Of a stretch of DNA of 64,000 nucleotides, positions 53,920-61,408 are shown in pieces. The stretch is from the NCBI RefSeq assembly GCF_001667505.1, contig NZ_LZHZ01000074.1, forward strand, positions 1 to 64,000. The letters are read 5' to 3'. The DNA comes from Mycobacterium sp. ACS1612 (GTDB lineage Bacteria; Actinomycetota; Actinomycetes; Mycobacteriales; Mycobacteriaceae). The stretch's first letter is position 1. Each line of letters begins with the position of its first letter. The notes beneath the pieces are model-generated. The model was not told the DNA's origin and made no database searches. It saw nothing but the letters and a program-made list of their open reading frames with translations. Both the position numbers and the translations under genes were made by a program.

Positions 53920-55122
53920 TCAGAGCGGGTCGCGGGCGGCCGGGCACGACATGCAGCGCGGCCCGCCGCGGCCGGTGCCCAACTCCGACGCCGCGATCGG
54001 CAGCACCTCGATGCCCGCATCGGCGAGCCGCGCATTGGTTTCCGCGTTGCGTTCGTATGCGACCACCACACCGGGCGCCAGCGCCAGCGTGTTGTTGCCG
54101 TCGTCCCACTGCTCGCGCTCGGCGGTCACCGGGTCCAGCCCCGTCGCGATCACCCGCAGCTTGTCGATCTGCATCGCCTTGGCGGCGGCCTCCACGAACA
54201 ACTCAGCATCGTCGATCTGCACCCCGCCCTGCCCGTCGCGGTGAATCGTGAACGCCGACAACGTGTCCACAATATTCGGATACATCACCGCCGCGTCGAC
54301 GTCGACCATCGTGCACACCGTGTCCAGATGCATCTGCGCACGCTCCTGCGCGATCGGCACCGCCAACACCGTGTGCGCCAGATCGTCGTCGAACAGGCTG
54401 CGCGCCAACGCTTCCGCGCCCGCAGGCGTCGTCCGCTCCCCCACTCCGACCGCGACCACGCCCGGTGCCAGCAGCAGCACGTCGCCGCCCTCGACCGGCG
54501 CCGACCGCGACTCGTACGCTCGTCGCACCCCGAGAAAGCGCGGGTGATGCGCATAGATCAGATCCGTCAGCGACGTCTCCCGCACCCTGGCAGGCAACGC
54601 CAGCGACGTGATCGCGACTCGCGGGCCGATCCAGAACGACGAGTCACGGGTGAACAACAGATTCGGCAGCGGGTCGATGACGAAGTCCCCGCCGTGGTGC
54701 ATCCGTCGCACCAGCGACAGATCGCCACCGCTGAGCGGCAACTCGTTGAACGTCATCCCCGCCGTCAACACCCGCGCCAACGGAGCGGCGTCCAGCGTCC
54801 GCAGATACGTCGAAAGCTCCTGCGCCAACGGCAGTCCCAGCCTTCGCGCATCGACAGCAGCCGAAATCCCGTGCATCCGCGCCGCGCCGCTGTGTGACAG
54901 CGCCTCGGTCAGCAGATCCGCCAGCAGCAGCACCTCCACCCCACGCGACGCGAGCACCTCCGCGAACGCGTCGTGCTCCTCCTGCGCCTTGGACACCCAC
55001 GGCAGTCCGTCGAACAGCAGCGCATCGTTGTTGCGCGGGGTCAGCCGCTGCAACTCGGCGCCAGGGCGGTGCAGAATGACGGTCCGCAGCGTGCCGACCT
55101 CGGAGTCGCAGCCCAACTTCAC
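53920..55122 (-). CDS. arcA: Arginine deiminase
   Basis: Hydrolyses arginine to citrulline and ammonia. From GTG 55122 it has 400 residues, matching the M. tuberculosis length; the ORF can be extended to 55152 but runs into the soxR promoter. Key motifs: FTRDSSFWIG, EGGDVLLL, MHLDTVCTMVD with the catalytic His/Asp, EREQWDDGNNTLALAPG and the catalytic Cys in RGGPRCMS near the end. No arcB/arcC/arcD is adjacent, so it may serve acid or oxidative stress defence rather than a full ADI pathway. Confidence 0.95.
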   Translation of the reverse strand: MKLGCDSEVGTLRTVILHRPGAELQRLTPRNNDALLFDGLPWVSKAQEEHDAFAEVLASRGVEVLLLADLLTEALSHSGAARMHGISAAVDARRLGLPLAQELSTYLRTLDAAPLARVLTAGMTFNELPLSGGDLSLVRRMHHGGDFVIDPLPNLLFTRDSSFWIGPRVAITSLALPARVRETSLTDLIYAHHPRFLGVRRAYESRSAPVEGGDVLLLAPGVVAVGVGERTTPAGAEALARSLFDDDLAHTVLAVPIAQERAQMHLDTVCTMVDVDAAVMYPNIVDTLSAFTIHRDGQGGVQIDDAELFVEAAAKAMQIDKLRVIATGLDPVTAEREQWDDGNNTLALAPGVVVAYERNAETNARLADAGIEVLPIAASELGTGRGGPRCMSCPAARDPL

Positions 55123-55130
55123 ACCTAGCA

Positions 55131-55148
55131 CCTTAACTATGGTTGAGC
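55131..55148. promoter_or_regulatory. SoxR-box-like 18-base dyad between arcA and soxR
   Basis: The minus strand reads GCTCAACCATAGTTAAGG, which follows the 18-base SoxR operator pattern CCTCAAG-TTAA-CTTGAGG with several central differences. It lies between the arcA and soxR starts, in the divergent promoter. Which gene it controls cannot be read from sequence alone. Confidence 0.5.
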
Positions 55149-55150
55149 TC

Positions 55151-55585
55151 ATGGAGCTGATTCACGAACTCACTCCCGGCGAGATGTCGCAGCGCAGTGG
55201 CGTCGCCGTTTCGGCACTGCACTTCTACGAACGCGAAGGCCTCATCGCCAGCAAGCGCACCAGCGGCAACCAACGCCGCTACGCACGGGAAACACTGCGA
55301 CGAGTGGCATTCATCCGGATGTCCCAACGCCTCGGCATCCCGCTGGCCCGCATCCGCGAAGCCCTGGCCACCCTACCCACCGACCGCGTGCCGACCAGTA
55401 AGGACTGGGCCAAACTCTCGGCCGGCTGGCGGCAGGACCTCGACGACCGCATCCTGCACCTGCAACGGTTGCGCGACAACCTCGCGGGCTGCATCGGCTG
55501 CGGCTGCCTCAGCCTCAAGACCTGCGCCCTGACCAACCCCGGAGACAAGCTCGCCGAACAAGGCCCAGGCGCCGTTCGGCTCTAG
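55151..55585 (+). CDS. soxR: Redox-sensing regulator SoxR
   Basis: MerR-family activator with a redox-sensing [2Fe-2S] cluster. From ATG 55151 it has 144 residues; ATG 55139 is possible but lies inside the SoxR-like box. The MerR HTH is LTPGEMSQRSGVAVSALHFYEREGL, followed by the dimer helix. The cluster-binding cysteines CIGCGCLSLKTC are Cys114, Cys117, Cys119 and Cys125, the exact SoxR spacing. In actinobacteria SoxR responds to redox-cycling metabolites and controls few genes. It is divergent from arcA. Confidence 0.95.
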   Translation: MELIHELTPGEMSQRSGVAVSALHFYEREGLIASKRTSGNQRRYARETLRRVAFIRMSQRLGIPLARIREALATLPTDRVPTSKDWAKLSAGWRQDLDDRILHLQRLRDNLAGCIGCGCLSLKTCALTNPGDKLAEQGPGAVRL

Positions 55586-55588
55586 CGC

Positions 55589-55604
55589 TCGAACGCTTGT
55601 GCGA
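55589..55604. promoter_or_regulatory. LexA (SOS) box candidate before the AlkB-like gene
   Basis: TCGAAC, four bases, then GTGCGA: only one mismatch to the mycobacterial SOS box TCGAAC-N4-GTTCGA. It sits 14 bases upstream of the AlkB-like ATG 55618. A DNA-repair gene is a logical LexA target. Confidence 0.6.
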
Positions 55605-55617
55605 TAGAATCGCGGCC

Positions 55618-56214
55618 ATGGAGCTGGCGCTTCAAAGCTCTCTGTTCGAGCACGCCGAACGCCGCGACCTCGGAAACGGCGCGTGGGTCGAGGTGCGCTC
55701 GGGCTGGCTCACGGACTCCGAAGGGCTGTTCGAGGAACTGCGCGACACCATCCCGTGGCGCGCCGAGCGCAGGCAGATGTATGAACGCGTGCTCGACGTG
55801 CCTCGGCTGGTCAGCTTCCACCACCTGATCGACGACCCCGTGCCGCATCCACGGCTCAAGCAGATGCGCCGCCGGCTCAACGACACCTACGGCGGTGAAC
55901 TCGGCGAACCGTTCACCACAGCGGGGTTGTGCCTGTACCGCGACGGCAACGACAGCGTCGCTTGGCATGGCGACCGGATCGGCCGGAGCAGCACCGAGGA
56001 CACCATGGTGGCGATCGTGAGCCTCGGTGCCACAAGGGTTTTCGCGCTACGCCCGAAGGGGGGCGGCAAGTCGCTACGGCTGGCACACCGACACGGTGAC
56101 CTGTTGGTGATGGGCGGATCGTGCCAGCGCACCTGGGAGCATGCGATTCCGAAGACGACGCGCCCGGTCGGCCCGCGGATCAGTATCCAGTTCCGCCCGC
56201 ACGACGTGCGCTAA
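55618..56214 (+). CDS. AlkB-like Fe(II)/2-oxoglutarate dioxygenase
   Basis: Predicted DNA/RNA alkylation-damage demethylase, 198 residues from ATG 55618. The iron ligands are His117 and Asp119 in WHGDRI and His175 in TWEHAIPK. The 2-oxoglutarate and substrate arginines are Arg187 and Arg193 in RISIQFR. LCLYRDGNDSV is the conserved nucleotide-lid region. Position matches Rv1000c next to arcA. An SOS-box candidate lies directly upstream. The TAA stop overlaps the convergent DUF5642 lipoprotein gene stop. Confidence 0.9.
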   Translation: MELALQSSLFEHAERRDLGNGAWVEVRSGWLTDSEGLFEELRDTIPWRAERRQMYERVLDVPRLVSFHHLIDDPVPHPRLKQMRRRLNDTYGGELGEPFTTAGLCLYRDGNDSVAWHGDRIGRSSTEDTMVAIVSLGATRVFALRPKGGGKSLRLAHRHGDLLVMGGSCQRTWEHAIPKTTRPVGPRISIQFRPHDVR

Positions 56215-56879
56215 CTCTTGACGGCAGCCACCGCCGCGGTCAGCAGGTCCCGCGCCCGCTGCGTGTTGACCGGCGCGACCGGCTTGCCGGGCACCACCAG
56301 CGGGTTGGCCGTGACGATCACCATGAACGTGCCGAAGCTCGCGGTGTAGTTGTACAGCTCACCGGTGCGCGGCTTGCCGTCCACGGTGGTCTGCACCACC
56401 CGGTGCATCCCGAGCGTGTGCACCCCGTCGATGTGCGGCGCGTCCACCACCTCGACCAGTCCGCGCACACCCGGTCCGGTGAACCCCACCTTCCTGCAGT
56501 TCTGCGCGGGATCTTCGCGTGTCACCGCCTCCGACGTCTCGACCGCCATCGCGATGAACCGGTTGCCGTCGCCCTCGGCGGTGGTGGCCGCCATGTTGCC
56601 CTTCACGCCCGCGGGCACCACCTGCTGGCTGGCCGCCTTCCCGCAGTCCGCCGGATCGAACGTCATCCCCTGCGGCAGCGGCTGCGGTCCCAGCAGCCGC
56701 GGGTCGATACCCGTCGGGCCGACGCTGGTCACCTTGAACTCCGACCCGAAGCTCGACTTCACGTTGGCCACGTGGGCGATGTCCGCATGCAAGACATCCT
56801 CGTCTGCGGATTGTCCGGTCGCGCACGCAGTCAACAGACCTGCGCACGCAACGACAATCATCGCCATCCGGTTCGACAT
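56211..56879 (-). CDS. DUF5642-type lipoprotein (first of two)
   Basis: Function unknown, 222 residues from ATG 56879. The signal peptide has a lipobox (LLTAC). The mature domain contains FKVTSVGPTGIDPRLLG, FDPADCGKAASQQ and a C-terminal FMVIVTANPLVVPG. Two or more cysteines (DPADC, QNCRKVG) may pair. The neighbour at 56908 shares the same layout (PxC-A, V-x-AAPT, TFMVIV/YVAFVTVV), so the two are tandem paralogues. They resemble Rv0999-type proteins in the same genomic place. Confidence 0.75.
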   Translation of the reverse strand: MSNRMAMIVVACAGLLTACATGQSADEDVLHADIAHVANVKSSFGSEFKVTSVGPTGIDPRLLGPQPLPQGMTFDPADCGKAASQQVVPAGVKGNMAATTAEGDGNRFIAMAVETSEAVTREDPAQNCRKVGFTGPGVRGLVEVVDAPHIDGVHTLGMHRVVQTTVDGKPRTGELYNYTASFGTFMVIVTANPLVVPGKPVAPVNTQRARDLLTAAVAAVKS

Positions 56880-56907
56880 CGCCGCCAATGTACCTGCAGG
56901 CACCCGG

Positions 56908-57579
56908 TCAACCGCGTAACGCCGACACCGTTTTCACCAGCAAGTCCGACGCGAACTGAAGTCCTAGTTGAGGATTCGGTGATCCCGGATCGCGGACCAC
57001 AGTGACGAATGCGACGTAGTCGCCCAGGTAGGCGGTGAACGTATCCGCGTGCGAATGGGTTTCGGTGCCGCCCTCGACGACCGTGGTCATCGACGTCGCC
57101 AACCCGACCGTCGCCGCCCCCGCGATCGTCGGCGCCGCCACGAACCCGACCGTGCCCGTGGTGTGTCCGGCCGATGCCGTCCACTGGCCGCAATCGGTGC
57201 GCAGGGCAGGGTCGAGCGACGCCGCCGACGCGGCGACCGCCGCGTAGACGATCCCGCCGGGCCCCGACGCCGACCACCCCTTGGTCGCCGCCGCGCCGGA
57301 CGCCGGATCCGCCAACGCACCGCAGGGCGGCGGATCCGCGGTCCACTGCGGGCCGAGCCCCCATAAGGCAACCGGGGCCGCCCTGGCCGGCAGTGCGGCC
57401 ACCTCATATCCCGCGGGCAGGGCGGCGCGCACCTGCCCGATCCGCGCCGGATCGACCGCACCGGGGGTGGTGCCGGGCGACGTTGACGGCGCCGACGACG
57501 GCGACTGACCGCACGCCGCCAGCCAGAGTGACGTCGTCGCTGCGAGCCAGGCAAACAGCCGCACGCCCGTTGATACCAC
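56908..57579 (-). CDS. DUF5642-type lipoprotein (second of two)
   Basis: Function unknown, 223 residues from a GTG at 57579. The signal peptide has lipobox SLWLAAC with Cys23, then a Ser/Thr/Pro-rich linker. The domain has QVRAALPAGYEVAALP, WTADPPPCGALADP, a paired Cys in RTDCGQW, and ends with TFTAYLGDYVAFVTVVRDPG. It lies 28 bases upstream of the paralogue at 56211 on the same strand and is probably co-transcribed. Both are likely anchored in the cell envelope. Confidence 0.72.
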   Translation of the reverse strand: MVSTGVRLFAWLAATTSLWLAACGQSPSSAPSTSPGTTPGAVDPARIGQVRAALPAGYEVAALPARAAPVALWGLGPQWTADPPPCGALADPASGAAATKGWSASGPGGIVYAAVAASAASLDPALRTDCGQWTASAGHTTGTVGFVAAPTIAGAATVGLATSMTTVVEGGTETHSHADTFTAYLGDYVAFVTVVRDPGSPNPQLGLQFASDLLVKTVSALRG

Positions 57580-57664
57580 AGAGATTGCTTAGAAAAAGCC
57601 TGCAACGTCCTGTGTCCGCAAAACGAATAACAGGTACCAGGCAAACAACAGAATGGAGACTGTC

Positions 57665-57973
57665 ATGCGCGCAGGCTGGGGTGTGACAGCAACGATCACG
57701 GCGGGCGTCATGCTCGTGTCGGCAGGAATCGCTGCGGCGGAGCCCACCCAACAGGGCAACGCGTACCAGACGATCGGCCAACTCGAGGACGAGGGCTACG
57801 ACGTCATCATCGACCGCGTCGGAAATGCGCCGCTGAACCAGTGTCTGGTCACCAGTGTTCGCAATCCGCAGACCCAGACCCGGACGTTCTGGGTCGATGA
57901 GGGAAAGCGGCGTCGACTCGTGACGGTCGTCGTCAGCAGGTCCATCAACGTCACCATCAATTGCGACGTATAG
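57665..57973 (+). CDS. Small secreted protein, family member 1 of 3
   Basis: Unknown function, 102 residues. I choose ATG 57665 over 57653 because GGAG then precedes it at normal spacing. A signal peptide ends near AAA-EP (about residue 26). The mature part has EDEGYDVIIDRVGNAPLNQCLVTSVRNPQ and ends SINVTINCDV, with two cysteines likely forming one disulfide. The next two genes share the same plan, making a tandem family of mycobacterial-style small exported proteins. Confidence 0.75.
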   Translation: MRAGWGVTATITAGVMLVSAGIAAAEPTQQGNAYQTIGQLEDEGYDVIIDRVGNAPLNQCLVTSVRNPQTQTRTFWVDEGKRRRLVTVVVSRSINVTINCDV

Positions 57974-57988
57974 ACGTATAACGGACTC

Positions 57989-58288
57989 ATGCGAGCGGCA
58001 TTTCTAGCGCCGGCGCTCGCGTTGGCACTCACGCCGACCGGTGTCGCGTCGGCCGACCCAACGCCTTCAGGCGGGGCCGAAGAGACAATCGCGCGACTGG
58101 AGTCGGAAGGTTATCAGGTGATCGTCGATCGGGTCGGCGATGGAGATCTGTCACAGTGCCAGGTGACAGACGTCCGCCATCCGCAGACGCTGACCCAGAC
58201 CATTGTCACCGGTCACGATCACAACCGCGACGTCGTCACCGTTGTCACAAGCAAGTCGATCCATGTGACGCTCGATTGCGGCGCCTGA
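57989..58288 (+). CDS. Small secreted protein, family member 2 of 3
   Basis: Unknown function, 99 residues. The signal peptide ends in ASA-DP near residue 23. The core ESEGYQVIVDRVGDGDLSQCQVTDVRHPQT and the end SIHVTLDCGA align with the gene 15 bases upstream, including both cysteines. It is probably co-transcribed with member 1. Confidence 0.75.
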   Translation: MRAAFLAPALALALTPTGVASADPTPSGGAEETIARLESEGYQVIVDRVGDGDLSQCQVTDVRHPQTLTQTIVTGHDHNRDVVTVVTSKSIHVTLDCGA

Positions 58289-58353
58289 GGGTGTTGGAAT
58301 CAATCTGCGCGACTGCAGGTTTGGCCAGGTGTGAAGCACGGCGGATCAGCGCG

Positions 58354-58625
58354 TTGACTTCTGCCGCGATCGCAGGAGGGGCGTTCGTTGCGCCGGCCCT
58401 TGACCTTCCGGCGGGTGGGACGGCGGCGCCGTCGGGTATCGGTTCAACGAACTGTTGAACAACGGGTTCAAGGTCGTCCTCAACAAACTGGGCGCCGCAC
58501 CGCTGGATCATTGCACGGCCGACTCGGTGCGCCCCGGTGAAAGGGTCACCCAACCGGTCTGGGAGGGCACCGCCGCGGGCGACCAGATCGTGTTTCAGAT
58601 GGTTTACCTGACCGCGAGGTGCTAG
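58354..58625 (+). pseudogene. Small secreted protein, family member 3 of 3, frameshifted
   Basis: From about TTG 58354 one frame gives a signal-peptide-like stretch (LTSAAIAGGAFVAPALDLPAGG). Near 58436 the family core continues one frame over: YRFNELLNNGFKVVLNKLGAAPLDHCTADSVRPGE, ending VYLTARC at 58625. The core aligns with members 1 and 2 (GY/GF-x-V, LG/VG-x-xPL-x-xC, final Cys). No single frame covers both parts, and the start is also unclear, so it is degraded or mis-sequenced. Confidence 0.65.
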
Positions 58626-58717
58626 CCGCTTTGCCGGGTCTGACCTGTCGATTTTGATGCGGTCGATGTTTGCCGACCGTAGGCTACGCCCGAGATTTCC
58701 AATCGACAGGAGACCCA

Positions 58718-59422
58718 ATGTCACGTTCACTTCGGGCCGGCCTGATCGCCGTGGCGGCGATCGCAGTCGGTGTAGGGCTATCCGGCTGCGGCTCGGATAC
58801 CAAATCCGAGCCCTCGTCAGTAGCGGAAACCTCCAGTTCCGCCTCGGAGACCAGCACCACCAGCAAGGCGGCACCGTCGACGTCGGCGCAGGCTGCCGGG
58901 CCGAACAAGACGATCGTGGACTACATCAAGGAAAACGGCATCGTCGAAACCCCGGTGCACCGGGGAGATGCCGGCACACCGACGATCGACCTACCGGTCC
59001 CGGCTGGGTGGGAGGACGCAGGCAACAAAGCGCCAGAGTGGGCCTACGGTGCGATGCTCGCATCCGATCCGGCGTTCGCCCAAAATCCGCCGACCATCAT
59101 CGCGCTGGTGTCGAAGCTGGCAGGCAACGTCGACCCGGCGAAGATCCTGGAGTTCGCGCCGGGTGAGATCAAGAATCTGCCGAGTTACGAAGGAGCGGCA
59201 GAGGGCAGCCCGAGCACGCTCGGCGGATTCGACGCCACGCAGATCGGCGGCACGTACACCAAAGAGGGTGTCAAGCGGGCGATCGCCCAGAAGACCGTCG
59301 TGATCCCCGGTCAGGACGGGCTGTACGTGTTGCAGCTCAACGCCGATGGCACCGAGGACCAGATGGGCGCGTTGATGGATGCGACGTCCGTGATCGACGA
59401 GCAGACGACGATCACGCCTTAA
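58718..59422 (+). CDS. LpqN-family lipoprotein
   Basis: Predicted envelope lipoprotein of 234 residues. The lipobox is LSGC with Cys24, followed by a long Ser/Thr-rich linker and an LpqN/LpqT fold (VDYIKENGIVETPVHRGD, LPVPAGWEDAG, and a C-terminal GLYVLQLNADGTEDQMGALMDA). It is a distant paralogue of the lpqT gene at 14906. LpqN-type proteins have been tied to cell-envelope lipid processes. ATG 58718 has a GGAG-type site upstream (CAGGAGACC). Confidence 0.85.
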   Translation: MSRSLRAGLIAVAAIAVGVGLSGCGSDTKSEPSSVAETSSSASETSTTSKAAPSTSAQAAGPNKTIVDYIKENGIVETPVHRGDAGTPTIDLPVPAGWEDAGNKAPEWAYGAMLASDPAFAQNPPTIIALVSKLAGNVDPAKILEFAPGEIKNLPSYEGAAEGSPSTLGGFDATQIGGTYTKEGVKRAIAQKTVVIPGQDGLYVLQLNADGTEDQMGALMDATSVIDEQTTITP

Positions 59423-59426
59423 CCCG

Positions 59427-60245
59427 TCAGGCCCGTGAAACCGCCGACGCCTCTTTGATCTGGTCGGCGGTGGGCCGCACCCCGGTGTAGCGCTCGAACT
59501 GCGCCGCGGCCTGCAGCGCGATCACTTCTGCGCCGGTGACCACCTTGACGCCTGCCGCGCGAGCGGCCTTGATCAGCGGCGTCTCGGCCGGCAGCGCCAC
59601 CACGTCGAAGACGACGGACGCCTTGGCGATCGTCGCATCGTGGAACGCCTGCTCGTTTTCCTCTGGGCCGCCTGCCATTCCGATCGGCGTGACGTTGACG
59701 ACAATCGGTGCGGAACGGTCCGCGGCGTCGGATGTGAAATCATAGTCCAACCGGCCAGCGAGGGCGCGTCCCGCCTCGAGGTTGCGCGCCACGACGATGC
59801 CCGAATGAAAACCGCTGTCGCGGAACGCGGCTCCGACCGCGTTGGCCATGCCGCCGCTGCCGCGGATCAGCACGGTGTCGTCGGGGTTCAGCCCGTTGTC
59901 GCCGATGAGTTCCTGCACCGCAAGGTAATCGGTGTTCGACGCGGTCAACCGGCCGTTGTCGTTGACGATCGTGTTGACCGAGTGGATCGCCTGCGCGGAC
60001 GGTTCCACCTCGTCGACGAGCGGTATCACCGCTTCCTTGAACGGCATCGACACCGAACAACCGCGGATACCGAGTGCGCGCACCCCGCCGATCGCCGCGG
60101 CGATGTCGGTGGTGGTAAATGCCTTGTAGATGAAGTCGAGGCCGAGTTGCTCGTACAGATGATTGTGGAACCTGGTCCCGATGTTGCTCGGCCTGGCCGC
60201 GAGCGAGATGCACAACGTGGTGTCCTTGGACAGCGGCGGTCGCAT
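59427..60245 (-). CDS. Shikimate/quinate dehydrogenase-like oxidoreductase
   Basis: AroE-fold NAD(P) oxidoreductase of 272 residues. The substrate-lid motif is GCSVSMPFKEAVIPLVDE with the catalytic Lys, ASNTDYLA carries the catalytic Asp, and GSGGMANAV is the nucleotide loop. The N-terminal shikimate-binding SxS motif is altered (SLAARPSNIG), so it is probably one of the AroE paralogues (SdhL/YdiB-like) and not the housekeeping enzyme. Its ATG overlaps the acetyltransferase stop by one base (TGATG), so the two are coupled. Confidence 0.8.
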   Translation of the reverse strand: MRPPLSKDTTLCISLAARPSNIGTRFHNHLYEQLGLDFIYKAFTTTDIAAAIGGVRALGIRGCSVSMPFKEAVIPLVDEVEPSAQAIHSVNTIVNDNGRLTASNTDYLAVQELIGDNGLNPDDTVLIRGSGGMANAVGAAFRDSGFHSGIVVARNLEAGRALAGRLDYDFTSDAADRSAPIVVNVTPIGMAGGPEENEQAFHDATIAKASVVFDVVALPAETPLIKAARAAGVKVVTGAEVIALQAAAQFERYTGVRPTADQIKEASAVSRA

Positions 60246-61243
60246 CAGCCGATCACCTTGACAACCTGTGCGGTCATGTTGCGAATCTGTCTCGTCAACT
60301 CAGGTGTGAACGGCGGATTCGGCGCCCTGGGCACGTCGATGTCGGTGGTGACGACGCCGAGGTCGTCACGGTGCCATTCGGCGCCGAAGCGGTCCAGGAT
60401 CGCCCTCATCGCATAATTGTCGCTGAGCACTCGTGCGGTAAAGCGTTGCACGCCATGGTAATCCGCCGCCACCGCGAGCGCGCCCATCAAGAAGGTACCG
60501 ATGCCCCTGCCCTGGTAGGCATCGCCGACGATGAACGCGACTTCCGCGGTGGTGGGGTCGACCTCATCACGCACGAAACGTGCATCGGCGACCACGGGAC
60601 CATCGAAACCGTCGGTCATCACCCACACGAAGTGGTGGATGTAGTCGACCTCGAACAGGTACCGCATCAACGACTTCGTCGGGTTACGCGGCGTCTGGAA
60701 GCGGCGGTACAGCGTCTCGCTGGAGAACTCGACCTGGCCGCTGGCGGTGCGCTCGTTGTCGCCCGGCAGCACGGGCCGAAGATGCAACTGCGTGCCGTCG
60801 CGCATCCGCACCGGAATCGGCGTGATGTACGCCGCCAGACGCTGACGTCCGATGCGCAGCAGCTTGTCGAGCATGCCGGGTAGCTCGAGCATCGTGGCGA
60901 ACGCGTCGCGATCGCCCACCCAACCGGTAAGCGGCTCCTTCGCGATCACGGTTGCCGTGCGGGGACCGTTGCGGAGCAACGCGATCTCCCCTGCGATCAG
61001 ACCCGGCGCGATCTCGGCCACCGTGTCGTGGCCGTCGACGCCTGCGTGGGTCACCTCGGCACGTCCGGATCCGATGATCAGGAAAGAAACCGCGAGTTCG
61101 CCCTGCTGCATCAGCACCTGGCCCGCCGCCGCGACCAGCGGGCGCAATTGCGCGGCCAGCGGGACGAGAGCCTCGGTGGTGCAGCCCGCAAAGACTTCCA
61201 GCGCGGCCAGTTCGTCCGCGCGGACATCCGTCAGGCCTGACAC
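60245..61243 (-). CDS. Cyclic-nucleotide-gated protein lysine acetyltransferase
   Basis: Homologue of the mycobacterial cAMP-regulated Pat enzymes (Rv0998/MSMEG_5458), which acetylate proteins such as acyl-CoA synthetases when cAMP binds. It has 332 residues. The N-terminal cNMP-binding fold has the phosphate-binding cassette AGEIALLRNGPRTATV near 89-104. The C-terminal GNAT domain has the acetyl-CoA loop QGRGIGTFL near 241. It is the first gene of a pair with the AroE-like dehydrogenase. Confidence 0.93.
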   Translation of the reverse strand: MSGLTDVRADELAALEVFAGCTTEALVPLAAQLRPLVAAAGQVLMQQGELAVSFLIIGSGRAEVTHAGVDGHDTVAEIAPGLIAGEIALLRNGPRTATVIAKEPLTGWVGDRDAFATMLELPGMLDKLLRIGRQRLAAYITPIPVRMRDGTQLHLRPVLPGDNERTASGQVEFSSETLYRRFQTPRNPTKSLMRYLFEVDYIHHFVWVMTDGFDGPVVADARFVRDEVDPTTAEVAFIVGDAYQGRGIGTFLMGALAVAADYHGVQRFTARVLSDNYAMRAILDRFGAEWHRDDLGVVTTDIDVPRAPNPPFTPELTRQIRNMTAQVVKVIG

Positions 61244-61408
61244 CTCACGAGGCTACGGCGTGCGCCGCGCGACGGGCAACAGAGCGCAACCGACGGGTTT
61301 GCAGGACGAATCGTCGCTTTAATTACCCAACCGTCGAATCTGCGGATAGTGTGGCGTTGCTCGAATTCACGCCTGGCGCTGGCCAGAAGGAAGGTAACGC
61401 CCACAACC

